64,000 bases of DNA from Bryobacteraceae bacterium (GTDB lineage: Bacteria > Acidobacteriota > Terriglobia > Bryobacterales > Bryobacteraceae), in NCBI GenBank assembly GCA_025056455.1, contig JANWVY010000006.1, forward strand, positions 186,001 through 250,000, read 5' to 3'. Both the position numbers and the translations under genes were made by a program. Below are positions 45,202 to 54,927 of this stretch, piece after piece; within the stretch, counting starts at the first letter, position 1; the number at the start of each line of letters is the position of its first letter. The notes under the pieces are model-generated. The model made no database searches, had not been told where the DNA came from, and was given only the letters and a program-made list of their open reading frames with translations.

Positions 45202-45246
45202 AGGCTTGAACGATAGCCAACGGCCTCGGATCGCCTTTCTAGAGCT

Positions 45247-47094
45247 CTAGCCTGGCTCGCCGTGCACCGATTCGGCATATAACAGATCCCCGGTGCGGCC
45301 GTCGAAGTACTGGATCACGACGTGCGGCTTGGGGTAGGCCACCCATCGCGAAGCGAGTTCGCTTAGGGGATTGGAAAACACATTGTTCACTTGAGCCACG
45401 GCATAGACCGGCCACCGGCGCAAGTGGCTTGGCACATCATTGCGGAAAAACGTCGACCACCGAATTTCGCACTTCCGGCCGCGCGAGTCAAAGATTCCGT
45501 TGGGCGGGCGGTCACCTTCGCTCCGCGCCGGGTGATTGGCGGAATTATGGGGGCCGGAGCAGAACTCCCACACTTTGTCTGTCACCCGAATGGCGAAACT
45601 GTTGTGCAAATCGCCAGTCAACACGAGGACTGGCTTATTCAAGCGGGACCAGAAGTCAATCAGCATCTCCCGCTCTTCGACGAAGGCGGTCCAGGCGTCG
45701 TCTTTGCCGGAGATTGGGCCGTCCGAGCCGGGTGTGCCGACGTGCGGAATCATAAGGTTCACCGACGAGGCGAGGAAGAAAAAATCCGCGTCACTTGAGG
45801 ACATGCTTTTGATGAGCCATTGGCGCTGGGCCTGGCCAAGCATGGACAAACCCTTGCGGTAGGGATCTTTCGGGTCATGCTGGTCGCGTAAGCTGCGCGT
45901 GTCGAGTAAATAGAACTCGGCATTGCCGACGCGAAACTTGCCATAGGAGTGCCGGCCGATCGAATAGACGCAGTTGCCATCCATGCGCGCTTGGGGAAAG
46001 ATTCGAAGCGCGTGTTTGTCAAGCACTTTGACAATTTGATAAACGCCGGCATTGGGATCGCCATCCGAGTGATCCAATCTCGGATCATCGACGCCTGCAA
46101 GCTGACCTCCCCAGTGCACGTGAAGGTTGCTGAGATGCTGAAGATCAAGCTGGGTGAAATCCGTTGCCTCATCGGTCAAAACGTCGCTGCCGGCTTTGAG
46201 TCTTGCCCGGCCGAAATGGGCGGGTTGAGAGGTTTCCAGGGGATTGCTTCCAGCGATGTAGTCAAACCAGGCGCGCATGGCAATGTCGCGGAAGACTGCA
46301 CGCCGTGTGCGGATTCCCGCAGTGCCGGTGCCGTAGACGTCATTGAGAATCTCATGATCGTCTGGGGTGAAGTAACAGGGGACGTCCTTGTGCCAGCTGG
46401 CCATAGGGACGCCACGTTCAAGAAAGAACTTGTAATTCTCCCAGACGCCGACAATGCTGGGGGCGAGCTTCACGATGGGCGGCAAGGCGCTTTCCGGACA
46501 GCCAGTCTGGCGCTGCCATTGTTCCACGGTGAAGTCGCGTTTGTCTTCGTAAAGCCAGTCGCCGTTCAGAATGGCGAAATGCACTTTATCGAGCAGCGTT
46601 TGGCGCATGCGCTGAAAGGCGGGAAGGTCCGGTCCCATGCCCTGGTTCGGCTTTTGATTGTTGCAAGAGCCGAATTCAAATCGAAAGTTAAACAAGCCGC
46701 GCGGGTTGAGCTCGCCACGATAGTCATCCTCGCTCGGCAGTGTCCGGAAGGAGCCGCCGTGTTGATTCGATCCGGCCGTTGCCGAACCGGCGACAAGCTG
46801 GTAGAAGTACCGCGTGTCAGGTTTCAAATCCCGAATTTCAATCCAGGCGCTGTTGTCGTGATCGAAAACCGTTTCAACGGGCGCTGAGATTTGATCCATG
46901 CGGTCAGGATGTGTCCCATAGCGCACGCGAAAGGGACCCGGCGAGGAGGTGCGGCCCCAGATGTGAATGCTGCGAGGCCCGACACGGCCGAGGATGGGTC
47001 CATGGGTGATTTGTAGGGCGCCGGTTTGGGAATTTGCGGGCAGGCTGAAAGCTGTAATGGCGGCTCGGGTGAGCTGGCGGCGGTTGAGTTTCAC
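45247..47094 (-). CDS. PhoD-like phosphatase/phosphodiesterase (exported)
   Basis: Exported metallophosphoesterase of 615 residues. The N-terminus NRRQLTRAAITAFSLPA resembles a twin-arginine signal. A fibronectin-like domain (HIWGRTSSPGPFRVRYGT) precedes the catalytic domain with GSCNNQK, FAILNGDWLYED, YFTPDDHEILND, LLDTRSLRDQ and VLTGDLHNSFA. These are the metal-site segments of PhoD. It likely releases phosphate from phosphodiesters in the periplasm. No Pho box was looked for reliably; the 102-base gap upstream holds no clear promoter. Confidence 0.9.
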   Translation of the reverse strand: MKLNRRQLTRAAITAFSLPANSQTGALQITHGPILGRVGPRSIHIWGRTSSPGPFRVRYGTHPDRMDQISAPVETVFDHDNSAWIEIRDLKPDTRYFYQLVAGSATAGSNQHGGSFRTLPSEDDYRGELNPRGLFNFRFEFGSCNNQKPNQGMGPDLPAFQRMRQTLLDKVHFAILNGDWLYEDKRDFTVEQWQRQTGCPESALPPIVKLAPSIVGVWENYKFFLERGVPMASWHKDVPCYFTPDDHEILNDVYGTGTAGIRTRRAVFRDIAMRAWFDYIAGSNPLETSQPAHFGRARLKAGSDVLTDEATDFTQLDLQHLSNLHVHWGGQLAGVDDPRLDHSDGDPNAGVYQIVKVLDKHALRIFPQARMDGNCVYSIGRHSYGKFRVGNAEFYLLDTRSLRDQHDPKDPYRKGLSMLGQAQRQWLIKSMSSSDADFFFLASSVNLMIPHVGTPGSDGPISGKDDAWTAFVEEREMLIDFWSRLNKPVLVLTGDLHNSFAIRVTDKVWEFCSGPHNSANHPARSEGDRPPNGIFDSRGRKCEIRWSTFFRNDVPSHLRRWPVYAVAQVNNVFSNPLSELASRWVAYPKPHVVIQYFDGRTGDLLYAESVHGEPG

Positions 47095-47196
47095 GGCGAA
47101 GAGCTCCTTCGAGAAAGTGTCTCAGAATCGCTGCTGGAACGCACGCGAAGGGGACCAATCTGGATTCCACACCCCGCAGCTCAAGAACCCGCCAGC

Positions 47197-47622
47197 CTAC
47201 GAGGTTGTTCGAAGCATCCACAACACAAGGATGGCGCGGAGGCTCCACAGCCAGGTCCGGATCCAGTTTGTCGCCACGAGCCGCTGGTGCGCTTGGGACT
47301 CGAAGCCGTGGGCGAGAATTTCATGCTGGGGCACTTGGAGAAGCCAGGTGGAGGCCCAGATCAAAACGACGAGGATCAGTCCGAGCCAGGCGGCGCCAGA
47401 GAGGTTGCGTGCCGGAGGAAAGGCGACGAGCCAAATGGCTGTTCCCAATTCGATCAACATCGGCGCTGCAACCACGAGGGTGGTCGACGCTGAATGCGCT
47501 TGCTCATACTCGGCAAAGCCGCTTCTTCCGACCCGCGCCATTAAGGGATAGTGAACCACTTGCACAAACCAGATCAGGCCTGTCATGAACAGGGTGGCGG
47601 CGCTGTGGATGAGCAGAATCAT
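47197..47622 (-). CDS. Small four-helix membrane protein, function unknown
   Basis: This 141-residue protein has about four hydrophobic segments (LLIHSAATLFMTGLIWFVQ, LVVAAPMLIELGTAIWLV, GLILVVLIWASTWLLQV, RTWLWSLRAILVLWML). Conserved-looking HxxxL/QVVHYPL and QVPQHEIL motifs with His residues resemble the DUF1772-type membrane protein pattern, but I am not sure. It starts ATG overlapping the site-2 protease gene stop (4 bases), so the two are probably co-translated. Confidence 0.75.
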   Translation of the reverse strand: MILLIHSAATLFMTGLIWFVQVVHYPLMARVGRSGFAEYEQAHSASTTLVVAAPMLIELGTAIWLVAFPPARNLSGAAWLGLILVVLIWASTWLLQVPQHEILAHGFESQAHQRLVATNWIRTWLWSLRAILVLWMLRTTS

Positions 47623-48728
47623 GCGCGTTCCACGTTGGTGCGATCCAGGCGGCGAAGGAGTAAGAACTCAGTCAAGTTCTCCGCGGTCAATAAACCACGG
47701 AGTTCCTCGCCTTCCATGACTAAGGCGCAGGTTCCCGCTTGGGCCAGCAAGAGCATGGCTTCGGAGAGGTCCATTCGGGGGTCCAAACGGAGGAAGTCGC
47801 GTTCCATCACCCCAGCGACGTAGCTGTCCGGCCCTTCTTGAGCCATCGCGCGGAGCAGCGTCCCGCGGCTTAACAAGCCAATGACGTTCGAGCCGCTCAT
47901 CACAGGGAAGTCTTGCTGGGAAGTCGCCAGTAGCAAGTTGGCTGCATCCCGGATCGTTTGCCCGTGGGACAAGGTTCGGAAATCGGTAATCATGGCGGCG
48001 CTCACCGGCACCCCTTGCGTCAATTGCCGGCCCATGAGTGCTGCGCTTTCCTGCGCCGCGCCGAGATAGACGAAGAAAGCAATAAAGATGAGCATGTAGT
48101 TGGCGCTAATCAAACCATAGAGACCCATGCCGATGGCGAGGATGCGGCCTGCTTTGGCTGCCAGTTCGGTGGCCTGCGATTCGCCGTATTTCAGAGCGAG
48201 CATGGATCTCAGCACCCGCCCCCCATCCATCGGAAACGCCGGCAGCAGATTGAACAGAGCTAACACAATGTTCCCCAGGGCGACCTGACCCAGCAGGTTA
48301 CCCCCCCGGCGCCGGAAGACTTGATCCCAATCCAGACTTCCGAACAGGCCAGCGGCGAGGCCAATCAACACGCCGGCGATCACAATGTTAACGGCCGGTC
48401 CCGCCAGAGCGATCCACAATTCCTCGGCTGGTTTGGGATTTCGTTCAAGCCGCGCGACCCCGCCGATCGGAAACAGAACGATTTCAATCGTCCGGATTCC
48501 GTAGCGCCGGGAAACGAACGAATGCCCAAATTCATGCAGAAGCACAGAGCCAAACAAGGCCAGAACGTAGATTGCTGCTTGCGCGCCAGAAGGGCCTTCC
48601 AAGCCAATCACGGCTAGAAAAATCACAAAAAGGACGAATGTGAAGTGGAAGCGGACGGGCACGCCGAACACTCTCAGCGAGAAGAGACCGCCATTGGAGG
48701 CGGCCGTTTTCTGATTGCGAGGTTCCAT
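47619..48728 (-). CDS. Site-2 protease (M50) with C-terminal CBS domains
   Basis: Intramembrane zinc metalloprotease of about 369 residues. The zinc motif is HEFGH in LHEFGHSFVSRRYG, and the third ligand is in LFNLLPAFPMDGGRVLRS. Two CBS domains follow from about 235 to the end (FRTLSHGQTIRDAANLLLA and DLSEAMLLLAQAGTCALV), which would bind an adenine nucleotide and regulate activity. ATG 48728 is preferred over a TTG 18 bases upstream. Substrates, often anti-sigma factors or sporulation-type regulators elsewhere, are unknown. Confidence 0.9.
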   Translation of the reverse strand: MEPRNQKTAASNGGLFSLRVFGVPVRFHFTFVLFVIFLAVIGLEGPSGAQAAIYVLALFGSVLLHEFGHSFVSRRYGIRTIEIVLFPIGGVARLERNPKPAEELWIALAGPAVNIVIAGVLIGLAAGLFGSLDWDQVFRRRGGNLLGQVALGNIVLALFNLLPAFPMDGGRVLRSMLALKYGESQATELAAKAGRILAIGMGLYGLISANYMLIFIAFFVYLGAAQESAALMGRQLTQGVPVSAAMITDFRTLSHGQTIRDAANLLLATSQQDFPVMSGSNVIGLLSRGTLLRAMAQEGPDSYVAGVMERDFLRLDPRMDLSEAMLLLAQAGTCALVMEGEELRGLLTAENLTEFLLLRRLDRTNVERA

Positions 48729-48796
48729 TCCGCGACTATAAAACAAATTTTGGGGACGCTAGCGGTCCGGGGGCAGGCAAATCAGCGGGGAGGAAC

Positions 48797-49735
48797 TCAC
48801 ACCGCTTCGGCTTGGGTGACGGGAGCGGAGAGGGCGATGTAGTCTGGGCGGTCGGCCGCGCTTTGGTGCCGGTAACTGCGGATCACCTCTCCGTGATAGA
48901 GGAGAAAGACCCCAGGCATTTGGAAGCCATCTCCCACCAACGTTCCGACGCCATGTTTTTCCAAGACGCCAGCCTGAAAGCCACGCCACCAGACTTTCGG
49001 GCCGAAGAGCTTGCTCAGGGATCCCCGGGTCAAGCCAAATGCCCGGTACAGCGCTTGGTTCGTGTCGCTGATGCGCGCGACGTCTTCTAATTGATAACGG
49101 CGGAAAAACTGCTCGGCTTGTTCTTCGGTGCCCATGTGAACCAGGACCAGGCGGACGCCCGACTCTTCAATCTTGGCCCGGGCATTCGCTAGGTCAGCCA
49201 GGGCCTCGCGGCAGAAGGTGCAGCCAAAATGCCGGAGAAAGACCACGAGCGTCGGCCAGCGCCGGCTCATTTCTAGAAGGCTCATTCCCTGATGTGTTTT
49301 CGTGCGAAGAGACATGCGGATGATCTCAGGCGAGGCCACACGGCGGCGGCCGAGAGAAGCGTCATGGGCCCCTTTCAGGATGAGCGCAAAAGGAATCCAC
49401 CAGATCACATCATTGGTCAAGATCGTCCAACCCAGATTCCAGGGCAAGCGGCCCTGCGAGGCTGCAGAGAGGAATCCAATCGGGCCGAAGATCTTACCGA
49501 GCAGGCCCACCAGCACAATTGGCCAGTGACGGTTTGGGTCCGTCGCTGCAATCAGATAACCCACCCCGTAAACTCCAACGATCATCCCGATGCACTGCCA
49601 CAATTCGGGATAATTGGGCGCAGGCATGGCCAGCCAGTTGAAGATGGTGAGCGGAAATAGTACGGCGAAGCCTCCCCAAACGAGGTTGTAGACGCCGGCC
49701 GCGAAAAGTGTGTATTTCTTCCAACGAGGACCCAT
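48797..49735 (-). CDS. Membrane-anchored peroxiredoxin-like (AhpC/TSA/SelL-type) fusion
   Basis: This 312-residue protein combines about four N-terminal membrane helices (residues 10-122) with a thioredoxin-like domain (about 160-300). The catalytic pair is CTFC (Cys172, Cys175) in FLRHFGCTFCREAL, the same place as the UxxU/CxxC pair of SelL-like proteins. FQMPGVFLLYHGEVIRSYRH is typical of the family C-terminus. A membrane-linked thiol peroxidase or disulfide reductase on the cytosolic face is plausible. The membrane part resembles small DoxX-like integral domains, but the assignment is weak. Confidence 0.78.
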   Translation of the reverse strand: MGPRWKKYTLFAAGVYNLVWGGFAVLFPLTIFNWLAMPAPNYPELWQCIGMIVGVYGVGYLIAATDPNRHWPIVLVGLLGKIFGPIGFLSAASQGRLPWNLGWTILTNDVIWWIPFALILKGAHDASLGRRRVASPEIIRMSLRTKTHQGMSLLEMSRRWPTLVVFLRHFGCTFCREALADLANARAKIEESGVRLVLVHMGTEEQAEQFFRRYQLEDVARISDTNQALYRAFGLTRGSLSKLFGPKVWWRGFQAGVLEKHGVGTLVGDGFQMPGVFLLYHGEVIRSYRHQSAADRPDYIALSAPVTQAEAV

Positions 49736-49804
49736 ACCGCTTCATCCAACGAGATGCCCAGTTGTGGGCGCCCGCTTTAAAATTACAAACGCGCTCCCCG
49801 AAAA

Positions 49805-50788
49805 ATGATTGTTGAAGCGACGCCGAACGGGATTTGCCTCCCTGAGATCGGCTTGTGGCTAGACGCCCGCGAGCCGTCGCCGGCCTGCTGGATTTCGCAC
49901 GCGCACCGCGATCACGCCAGATCGGCACACGGCCTGGTGGTCGCCACTTCGGCCACGCTTTCACTGTATCAGGCCCGCGTGAATGGTGAGCTTGGGGGTG
50001 GCAATCAAATGCTGGCCCTCAATTACGGGGAGTGCCTCGAGTGGCGGGGCGCCCGGTTGACGGCTCTGCCCGCAGGACATATCGTGGGCGCGGCGCAACT
50101 TCTGGTGGAATACGGTGGCGAACGGTTGCTTTACACCGGAGACATCAAGCTCCGTGCGCCTCTGTGCGGTACCCAAAGCGTCGTAGTGCCTTGCGACCAG
50201 CTGATTGTGGAGTCGACCTTCGGTCTACCCATCTACCATTTCATCGAGCGGGAAGAAGCGCGCCAGCGCATTGCCGCTTTTGCACAGGAGTGTCTGGTCG
50301 AGCAAGCGACACCTGTTTTCCTTGGTTACGCTCTCGGCCGTGGGCAGGAAATTGTCTATGCCTTGCGACAAGCTGGAATCCCGGTAGCGGTGCACGGAGC
50401 CATCGCGCGCTTTCTCCCTTTCTATGCGGAGCAAGGATTCGATGCTGCGGGATGGGAGCCTTACGAAAAGGGATCGCACCGGGGCCGGGCGCTGGTTTTG
50501 GCGCCGGGCATGCGGAAGTTTCTCGAGGCCTCCGGCAAGGATTATCGCATTGCGTATGTCTCGGGATGGGCGGCCGTCAGCAACGCCCGTGCGCGGGTTG
50601 GGGCCGAATGCCTGATTCCGTATTCTGACCATGCTGATTTTGAGGAGCTTATCCAGCTTGTGACTCAATCTGGGGCGCGGCGCGTTCACGTGGTGCATGG
50701 CTACGTCAGCGCCTTTGCCCGCATTCTCCGCCAGCGCGGAATCGAGGCGGAAGCGGTTGAGGGACCATCGGAGGCAATCCAAGAGTAG
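49805..50788 (+). CDS. Ligase-associated MBL-fold DNA exonuclease
   Basis: Metallo-beta-lactamase-fold nuclease of 327 residues. Metal ligands are in HAHRDH (32-37), GHIVGA (91-96), TGD (111-113) and PYSDHADFEEL (about 272). A beta-CASP-like insertion spans about 140-245. It belongs to the ligase-associated exonuclease family found with an ATP-dependent ligase, an Lhr-type helicase and a metallophosphoesterase, all present here in order. It is the first gene; the ligase ATG follows its stop immediately. Confidence 0.92.
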   Translation: MIVEATPNGICLPEIGLWLDAREPSPACWISHAHRDHARSAHGLVVATSATLSLYQARVNGELGGGNQMLALNYGECLEWRGARLTALPAGHIVGAAQLLVEYGGERLLYTGDIKLRAPLCGTQSVVVPCDQLIVESTFGLPIYHFIEREEARQRIAAFAQECLVEQATPVFLGYALGRGQEIVYALRQAGIPVAVHGAIARFLPFYAEQGFDAAGWEPYEKGSHRGRALVLAPGMRKFLEASGKDYRIAYVSGWAAVSNARARVGAECLIPYSDHADFEELIQLVTQSGARRVHVVHGYVSAFARILRQRGIEAEAVEGPSEAIQE

Positions 50789-52396
50789 ATGGATCGATTC
50801 GCCGAAGTCTGCCACCAGGTGGCGCAAACGAACAGCCGCAAGCGCAAAATCGCCTTTGTGGCGGATTATCTGCGGAGCTTAGATGACCAGGATCTACAGC
50901 GCGCTGTGCGTTTCTTTTCGGGCCAGCCGCTGGCCAACCCCGACGCTCGCCTGGCGGTGGGCCACTCCAAGCTTCGGGAAGCCGTTCTCGCAGCCTCGGG
51001 CTGGGACTTGGAAACGCTCCGGCTTTGCTTTCGCGAGGTAGGGGACACGGGCGAGACCATCGGTTTGCTGCTACACGGTAAAACGGCCAATCAACCTCTT
51101 TCACTGGCCGAAGCCGAGCAGCTCTACGAGGAGCTCGACCGGGCTCGTCCAGCCGCCAAGGTGTCCTTACTCACGACGATCTTTTCCCGCTACCAGCCGT
51201 GCGCCATTCAGTATTTCGTCAAGGTCATCACGGGGAACCTGCGGATCGGTTTACAAGAAAAGATGGTGGAGGAGGCCATCGCCCTGGCGCATGGCGTGGC
51301 TCATGCCCCCGTTCGCCAGGCGAGCAATCGCTGTGGGGATCTGGCGCGTGTGGCCCTGGCGGCGCGCCGCGGCGAACTTCATCAAATTGAAGCCACGCTG
51401 TTTCATCCTATGGAATTCATGCTCGCCAAGCCACTCGAAGAAGTCCGCGAACTCGAGATGGAAACAGGTGGCTGGTTGGTGGAAGAGAAGTATGATGGCA
51501 TCCGCGCCCAAGTGCACCTCTCGCACAACCGTGTGCAGATCTTTTCCCGGGGCATGGAGGACATCACCGCTTCCTACCCGGAGCTAACCGCAGCATTTCG
51601 GTATTTGCCGGAAAGCCTGATTCTGGACGGAGAAATTCTGGCGTGGAAAGACGGCCGGGCGCTGAACTTCACGGTGCTGCAGCAGCGCCTGGCGCGCAAA
51701 AAGCTTACCGATGCGCATTTGAGCGAAATCCCCGTTGTGTTCATGGCTTACGACATTCTTTATCGCAATGGCGAGTTGCTGTTAGACCACCCACTCGAGC
51801 AAAGGCGAGCCCTGCTCGAGCGGACGCTTTGCGGGCGCGGCGCTCCGTTGCTGGTTTCGGGTCAGGAGCGCTTGGAGAGCCTGGAGGCCCTAGAAAGCCG
51901 TTTTCAACTTGCGAGAGAACACGGCAATGAAGGTTTGGTGCTCAAGCGAGCAGCGAGCCTTTACGAGCCGGGCCGCCGCACGGGTCAGTGGGTGAAGGTC
52001 AAACGGCCATACGCGACACTTGATGTCGTCATTACAGCTGCAGAACAAGGGCATGGGCGTCGCGCCACCATGCTTTCGGATTACACCTTTGCGGTCCGTT
52101 GTCAGGATCAATTTTTGAATGTGGGTAAGGCCTATTCGGGACTGACGGATGAAGAAATCCGGGAGTTGACGAAATTGCTTCGCGCTTCTGCGCTTGCTCG
52201 CTATGGCCGTGTGCTGCTGGTCAAGCCCGAGATCGTGCTCGAAGTGGCCTTTGATGGAATCCAAAAAAGCCCGCGTCATAAGAGCGGTTTCGCTTTGCGA
52301 TTTCCGCGGATTCTGCGCTGGCGTCGCGACAAAAAGCCGGATCAAGCCGACGATTTGGAGCGGGTAATCCATCTCTACGAGGCGTCGTTGCGGTGA
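50789..52396 (+). CDS. ATP-dependent DNA ligase (ligase-associated cluster type)
   Basis: This 535-residue ligase has an N-terminal helical DNA-binding domain (about 1-200), an adenylation domain with the nucleophile Lys234 in VEEKYDGIR, motif III FMAYDIL, motif IV EGLVLKR (381-387) and motif V WVKVKR (401-406), and an OB-fold domain. It seals nicks using ATP and is distinct from the NAD-dependent replicative LigA. It overlaps the helicase GTG start by 4 bases. No Ku or LigD genes are in the window, so it is not a classical end-joining unit. Confidence 0.93.
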   Translation: MDRFAEVCHQVAQTNSRKRKIAFVADYLRSLDDQDLQRAVRFFSGQPLANPDARLAVGHSKLREAVLAASGWDLETLRLCFREVGDTGETIGLLLHGKTANQPLSLAEAEQLYEELDRARPAAKVSLLTTIFSRYQPCAIQYFVKVITGNLRIGLQEKMVEEAIALAHGVAHAPVRQASNRCGDLARVALAARRGELHQIEATLFHPMEFMLAKPLEEVRELEMETGGWLVEEKYDGIRAQVHLSHNRVQIFSRGMEDITASYPELTAAFRYLPESLILDGEILAWKDGRALNFTVLQQRLARKKLTDAHLSEIPVVFMAYDILYRNGELLLDHPLEQRRALLERTLCGRGAPLLVSGQERLESLEALESRFQLAREHGNEGLVLKRAASLYEPGRRTGQWVKVKRPYATLDVVITAAEQGHGRRATMLSDYTFAVRCQDQFLNVGKAYSGLTDEEIRELTKLLRASALARYGRVLLVKPEIVLEVAFDGIQKSPRHKSGFALRFPRILRWRRDKKPDQADDLERVIHLYEASLR

Positions 52397-54927
52397 GCCA
52401 GGCTTCGATCGAAGAACTGCCGCGCCCCCTCCGGCATTGGTTTGAGGGGCGATTTCCAGCTGGACCCACGGCCATTCAACAACTTGCTCTACCGCACACC
52501 CTAGCGGGCGACAATACGCTGATTCTGGCCCCAACCGGTCACGGCAAGACGCTGGCAGCGTTTCTCTCTGTGTTGGCGAGACTAGCGGAACTAGGCGAGC
52601 GGTTGCCAAATGCGGTGTGCGCGATTTATGTCTCTCCTTTGCGATCCTTAACACGGGATGTGTTGCGCAACTTGTCCGAACCGCTGGAGGCAATCAACCG
52701 GGAGCTTAGCGAACGGCGTAAAATCCGGATGGAGGTCCGGACGGGGGACACAGCGGCGGGCGAACGCAGTCGCCAGCAGCGCAAACGGCCACACCTTCTC
52801 CTCACGACTCCGGAAAGTCTCAGTTCCCTTCTTTCGCAAAGCGCCTTTCACGACGGCCTCGATCCAGCAGTCGTGATTGCGGACGAGATCCATGCGCTTG
52901 CGGAAAACAAGCGCGGCACGCTGCTGGCCTTGGCGTTGGAACGGCTGGAGCATCGGGCCCGAGGGCCACTCCAGCGACTTGGGTTGTCGGCTACAGCCTG
53001 GCCAGTGGAAACGGTGATTCGATTCCTTTGCGGGCAGCGCCCTTGTGCCGTAGCGATGGTCGATCAACGGAAGGCGCACCGGCTCGAAATCGTGGTTCCG
53101 CCAGAGGATCACCCGCTGCCACCCGCTGGTTTCAACCCTTACCGCGTGGCTCAGCCCGTTGCCGACCTGGTGGAGCGTGCCCGATGCTCACTGGTTTTCA
53201 CCTCCACGCGCTCGGCCGCGGAGCGGCTAGGACTGGCGCTCAAAATTCTGCTGCCCCAATACGATGAGCAGATTGCCGTGCATCATGGCTCCATTGAGAA
53301 GGACGAACGGTTCGAAATTGAAGAAGGTCTGGCTACAGGGCGATGGAAAGCGGTGGTTTGCAGCACAAGCTTGGAGCTGGGTGTCGATTTTCAAGCCGTG
53401 GACCAAGTCCTTTTGATTGGCGCGCCGCGTGGGGTTTCCCGAGCCTTGCAGCGACTTGGCCGCAGCGGGCATCGAGTGGACGGCGTGGCCGCAGGCGCAC
53501 TTGTACCGCTCAGTCTGCCCGATTTGGCTGAATGCGTAGCGTTGCGTCGCGCGGCAGATCAAGGGCGCTGGGATGAGCTTCGCGTGCCGCGGGCTCCTCT
53601 AGACGTCTTGGCTCAGGTGTTACTAGGTATGGCGGTGGAACGGGTCTGGTCGCTCGATGAAGCCTACGAACTCGTGCGTGGAGCCGGTCCCTACCTCGAT
53701 CTCCCACGCCAAGATTTTGACCGGGTGATCGAGTATCTAGCTGGCGGCGGCGCCGTGCTCGGGCCTTCTGGACGTTACGGCAAGATTGTTGTCACGCAGG
53801 GCAGATTTCGCATCGCTTCCCCGAAAATCGCTCGGATGTACTACGCCAACATTGGCGCCATTAGCGACGACACGCAAATCAAGGTGGTGACAGAAGGCAA
53901 CCGTTACCTTGGGGCGGTTGAAGATGCTTTCCTGTCGAGCCTCCAGCCGGGTGAAGCTTTTATTCTGGGCGGTAAGACGGTGCGCGTCAAAAGCTACTAT
54001 CAGAACCTGGCCATCGTGGAGCCGGCGCGAGGCGAGCAAGTGAAGACGCCGCGTTGGATGGGCGGCAAGATGCCGCTCTCAGCGCAGCTTGCTGCCGAGC
54101 AGTTGCGTTTACGGCGGGATCTACGTCAGGCCTGGCAGCGGGGCGGCTTCGACGCCTGCGTGTCGGTGCTAGAGACCTGCTGGAGTCTCGATCGAGCGGC
54201 GGCCGAACGGCTGGCCCGTTACGTCGAGCGCCAGCAACGTGCCTTTCCCATCCCCGTGGATACGCCGGTCGCCATCGAACGCCTGCGCCAGCGCCGCGCA
54301 GAGCTCCTGTTGTTCCACGTGGTGGCAGGACGTGAAGTAAACCGCGCCTTGGCTTTTGTCGTGAGCCACCGCCTGGCGTTGGCCGGTAGTGTCGTGGCCA
54401 ACTTCGATGACCACGGATTCCTGTTATCCATTGACAAGAAGGCGTCTCCTTCCGAGAGCCAGCTACGCCAAAGCTTTCATCCCGACAACTGGCGCGCGGA
54501 CCTGCGCGCAGCGCTGGAGGCCAACGAAGCATTAGGAAGGAAATTTCGCGGTGTCGCCGAAACGGGCCACTTGATTCCCAAGCGCTCGCTCCGCGGGCCT
54601 GTTTCTTCCAAGTCATCTACTTGGAGCAGCGCGCTGCTATATAAAACGTTGCTGAAATACGAACCCGATCATCCTCTGGTGCGGGAAGCGGTGCGAGAGG
54701 CCATGGAGGACCAGATCGACGCCGAGCGCGCCGAGAAAGAGAGCCAGCGAATTTACGCTGCGCCTTGGGAGATCTATGAGCTTCCGCGTCCGTCGCCCTT
54801 TGCTCTGCCTCTATTTGCCCTCTTCAACCGGGAAGTGGTGCAAGCGGCTGATCCGGATCGAGCGCTCGACGACTACGTGGCCGCAGCCTATGACGAGTGG
54901 CAGGAAGGAGACCGGAGTTCGCTGTGA
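52393..54927 (+). CDS. Lhr-type DEXH-box helicase (Lhr-Core, ligase-associated)
   Basis: Superfamily 2 helicase of 844 residues. Walker A is APTGHGKT (46-53) and motif II is DEIH (164-167). Motifs V and VI appear in TSLELGVDFQAVDQVLL and LQRLGRSGHRVDG. The winged-helix and Lhr-specific C-terminal domains follow. Lhr-Core proteins unwind RNA-DNA and DNA duplexes in the 3'-5' direction; the ligase-linked family was studied in Pseudomonas putida. GTG 52393 overlaps the ligase stop and a GTG at 54924 overlaps its own stop, showing tight coupling. Confidence 0.93.
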   Translation: MSQASIEELPRPLRHWFEGRFPAGPTAIQQLALPHTLAGDNTLILAPTGHGKTLAAFLSVLARLAELGERLPNAVCAIYVSPLRSLTRDVLRNLSEPLEAINRELSERRKIRMEVRTGDTAAGERSRQQRKRPHLLLTTPESLSSLLSQSAFHDGLDPAVVIADEIHALAENKRGTLLALALERLEHRARGPLQRLGLSATAWPVETVIRFLCGQRPCAVAMVDQRKAHRLEIVVPPEDHPLPPAGFNPYRVAQPVADLVERARCSLVFTSTRSAAERLGLALKILLPQYDEQIAVHHGSIEKDERFEIEEGLATGRWKAVVCSTSLELGVDFQAVDQVLLIGAPRGVSRALQRLGRSGHRVDGVAAGALVPLSLPDLAECVALRRAADQGRWDELRVPRAPLDVLAQVLLGMAVERVWSLDEAYELVRGAGPYLDLPRQDFDRVIEYLAGGGAVLGPSGRYGKIVVTQGRFRIASPKIARMYYANIGAISDDTQIKVVTEGNRYLGAVEDAFLSSLQPGEAFILGGKTVRVKSYYQNLAIVEPARGEQVKTPRWMGGKMPLSAQLAAEQLRLRRDLRQAWQRGGFDACVSVLETCWSLDRAAAERLARYVERQQRAFPIPVDTPVAIERLRQRRAELLLFHVVAGREVNRALAFVVSHRLALAGSVVANFDDHGFLLSIDKKASPSESQLRQSFHPDNWRADLRAALEANEALGRKFRGVAETGHLIPKRSLRGPVSSKSSTWSSALLYKTLLKYEPDHPLVREAVREAMEDQIDAERAEKESQRIYAAPWEIYELPRPSPFALPLFALFNREVVQAADPDRALDDYVAAAYDEWQEGDRSSL

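Noticed and set aside
45239-45250. 12-base palindrome CTAGAGCTCTAG at the PhoD-like gene end
   Set aside because: It overlaps the stop codon and has no loop; on its own it is not convincing as a terminator or site.
45949-46887. Plus-strand 312-codon open frame opposite the PhoD-like gene
   Set aside because: Shadow of a gene with complete metal-site motifs; the frame has no family features.
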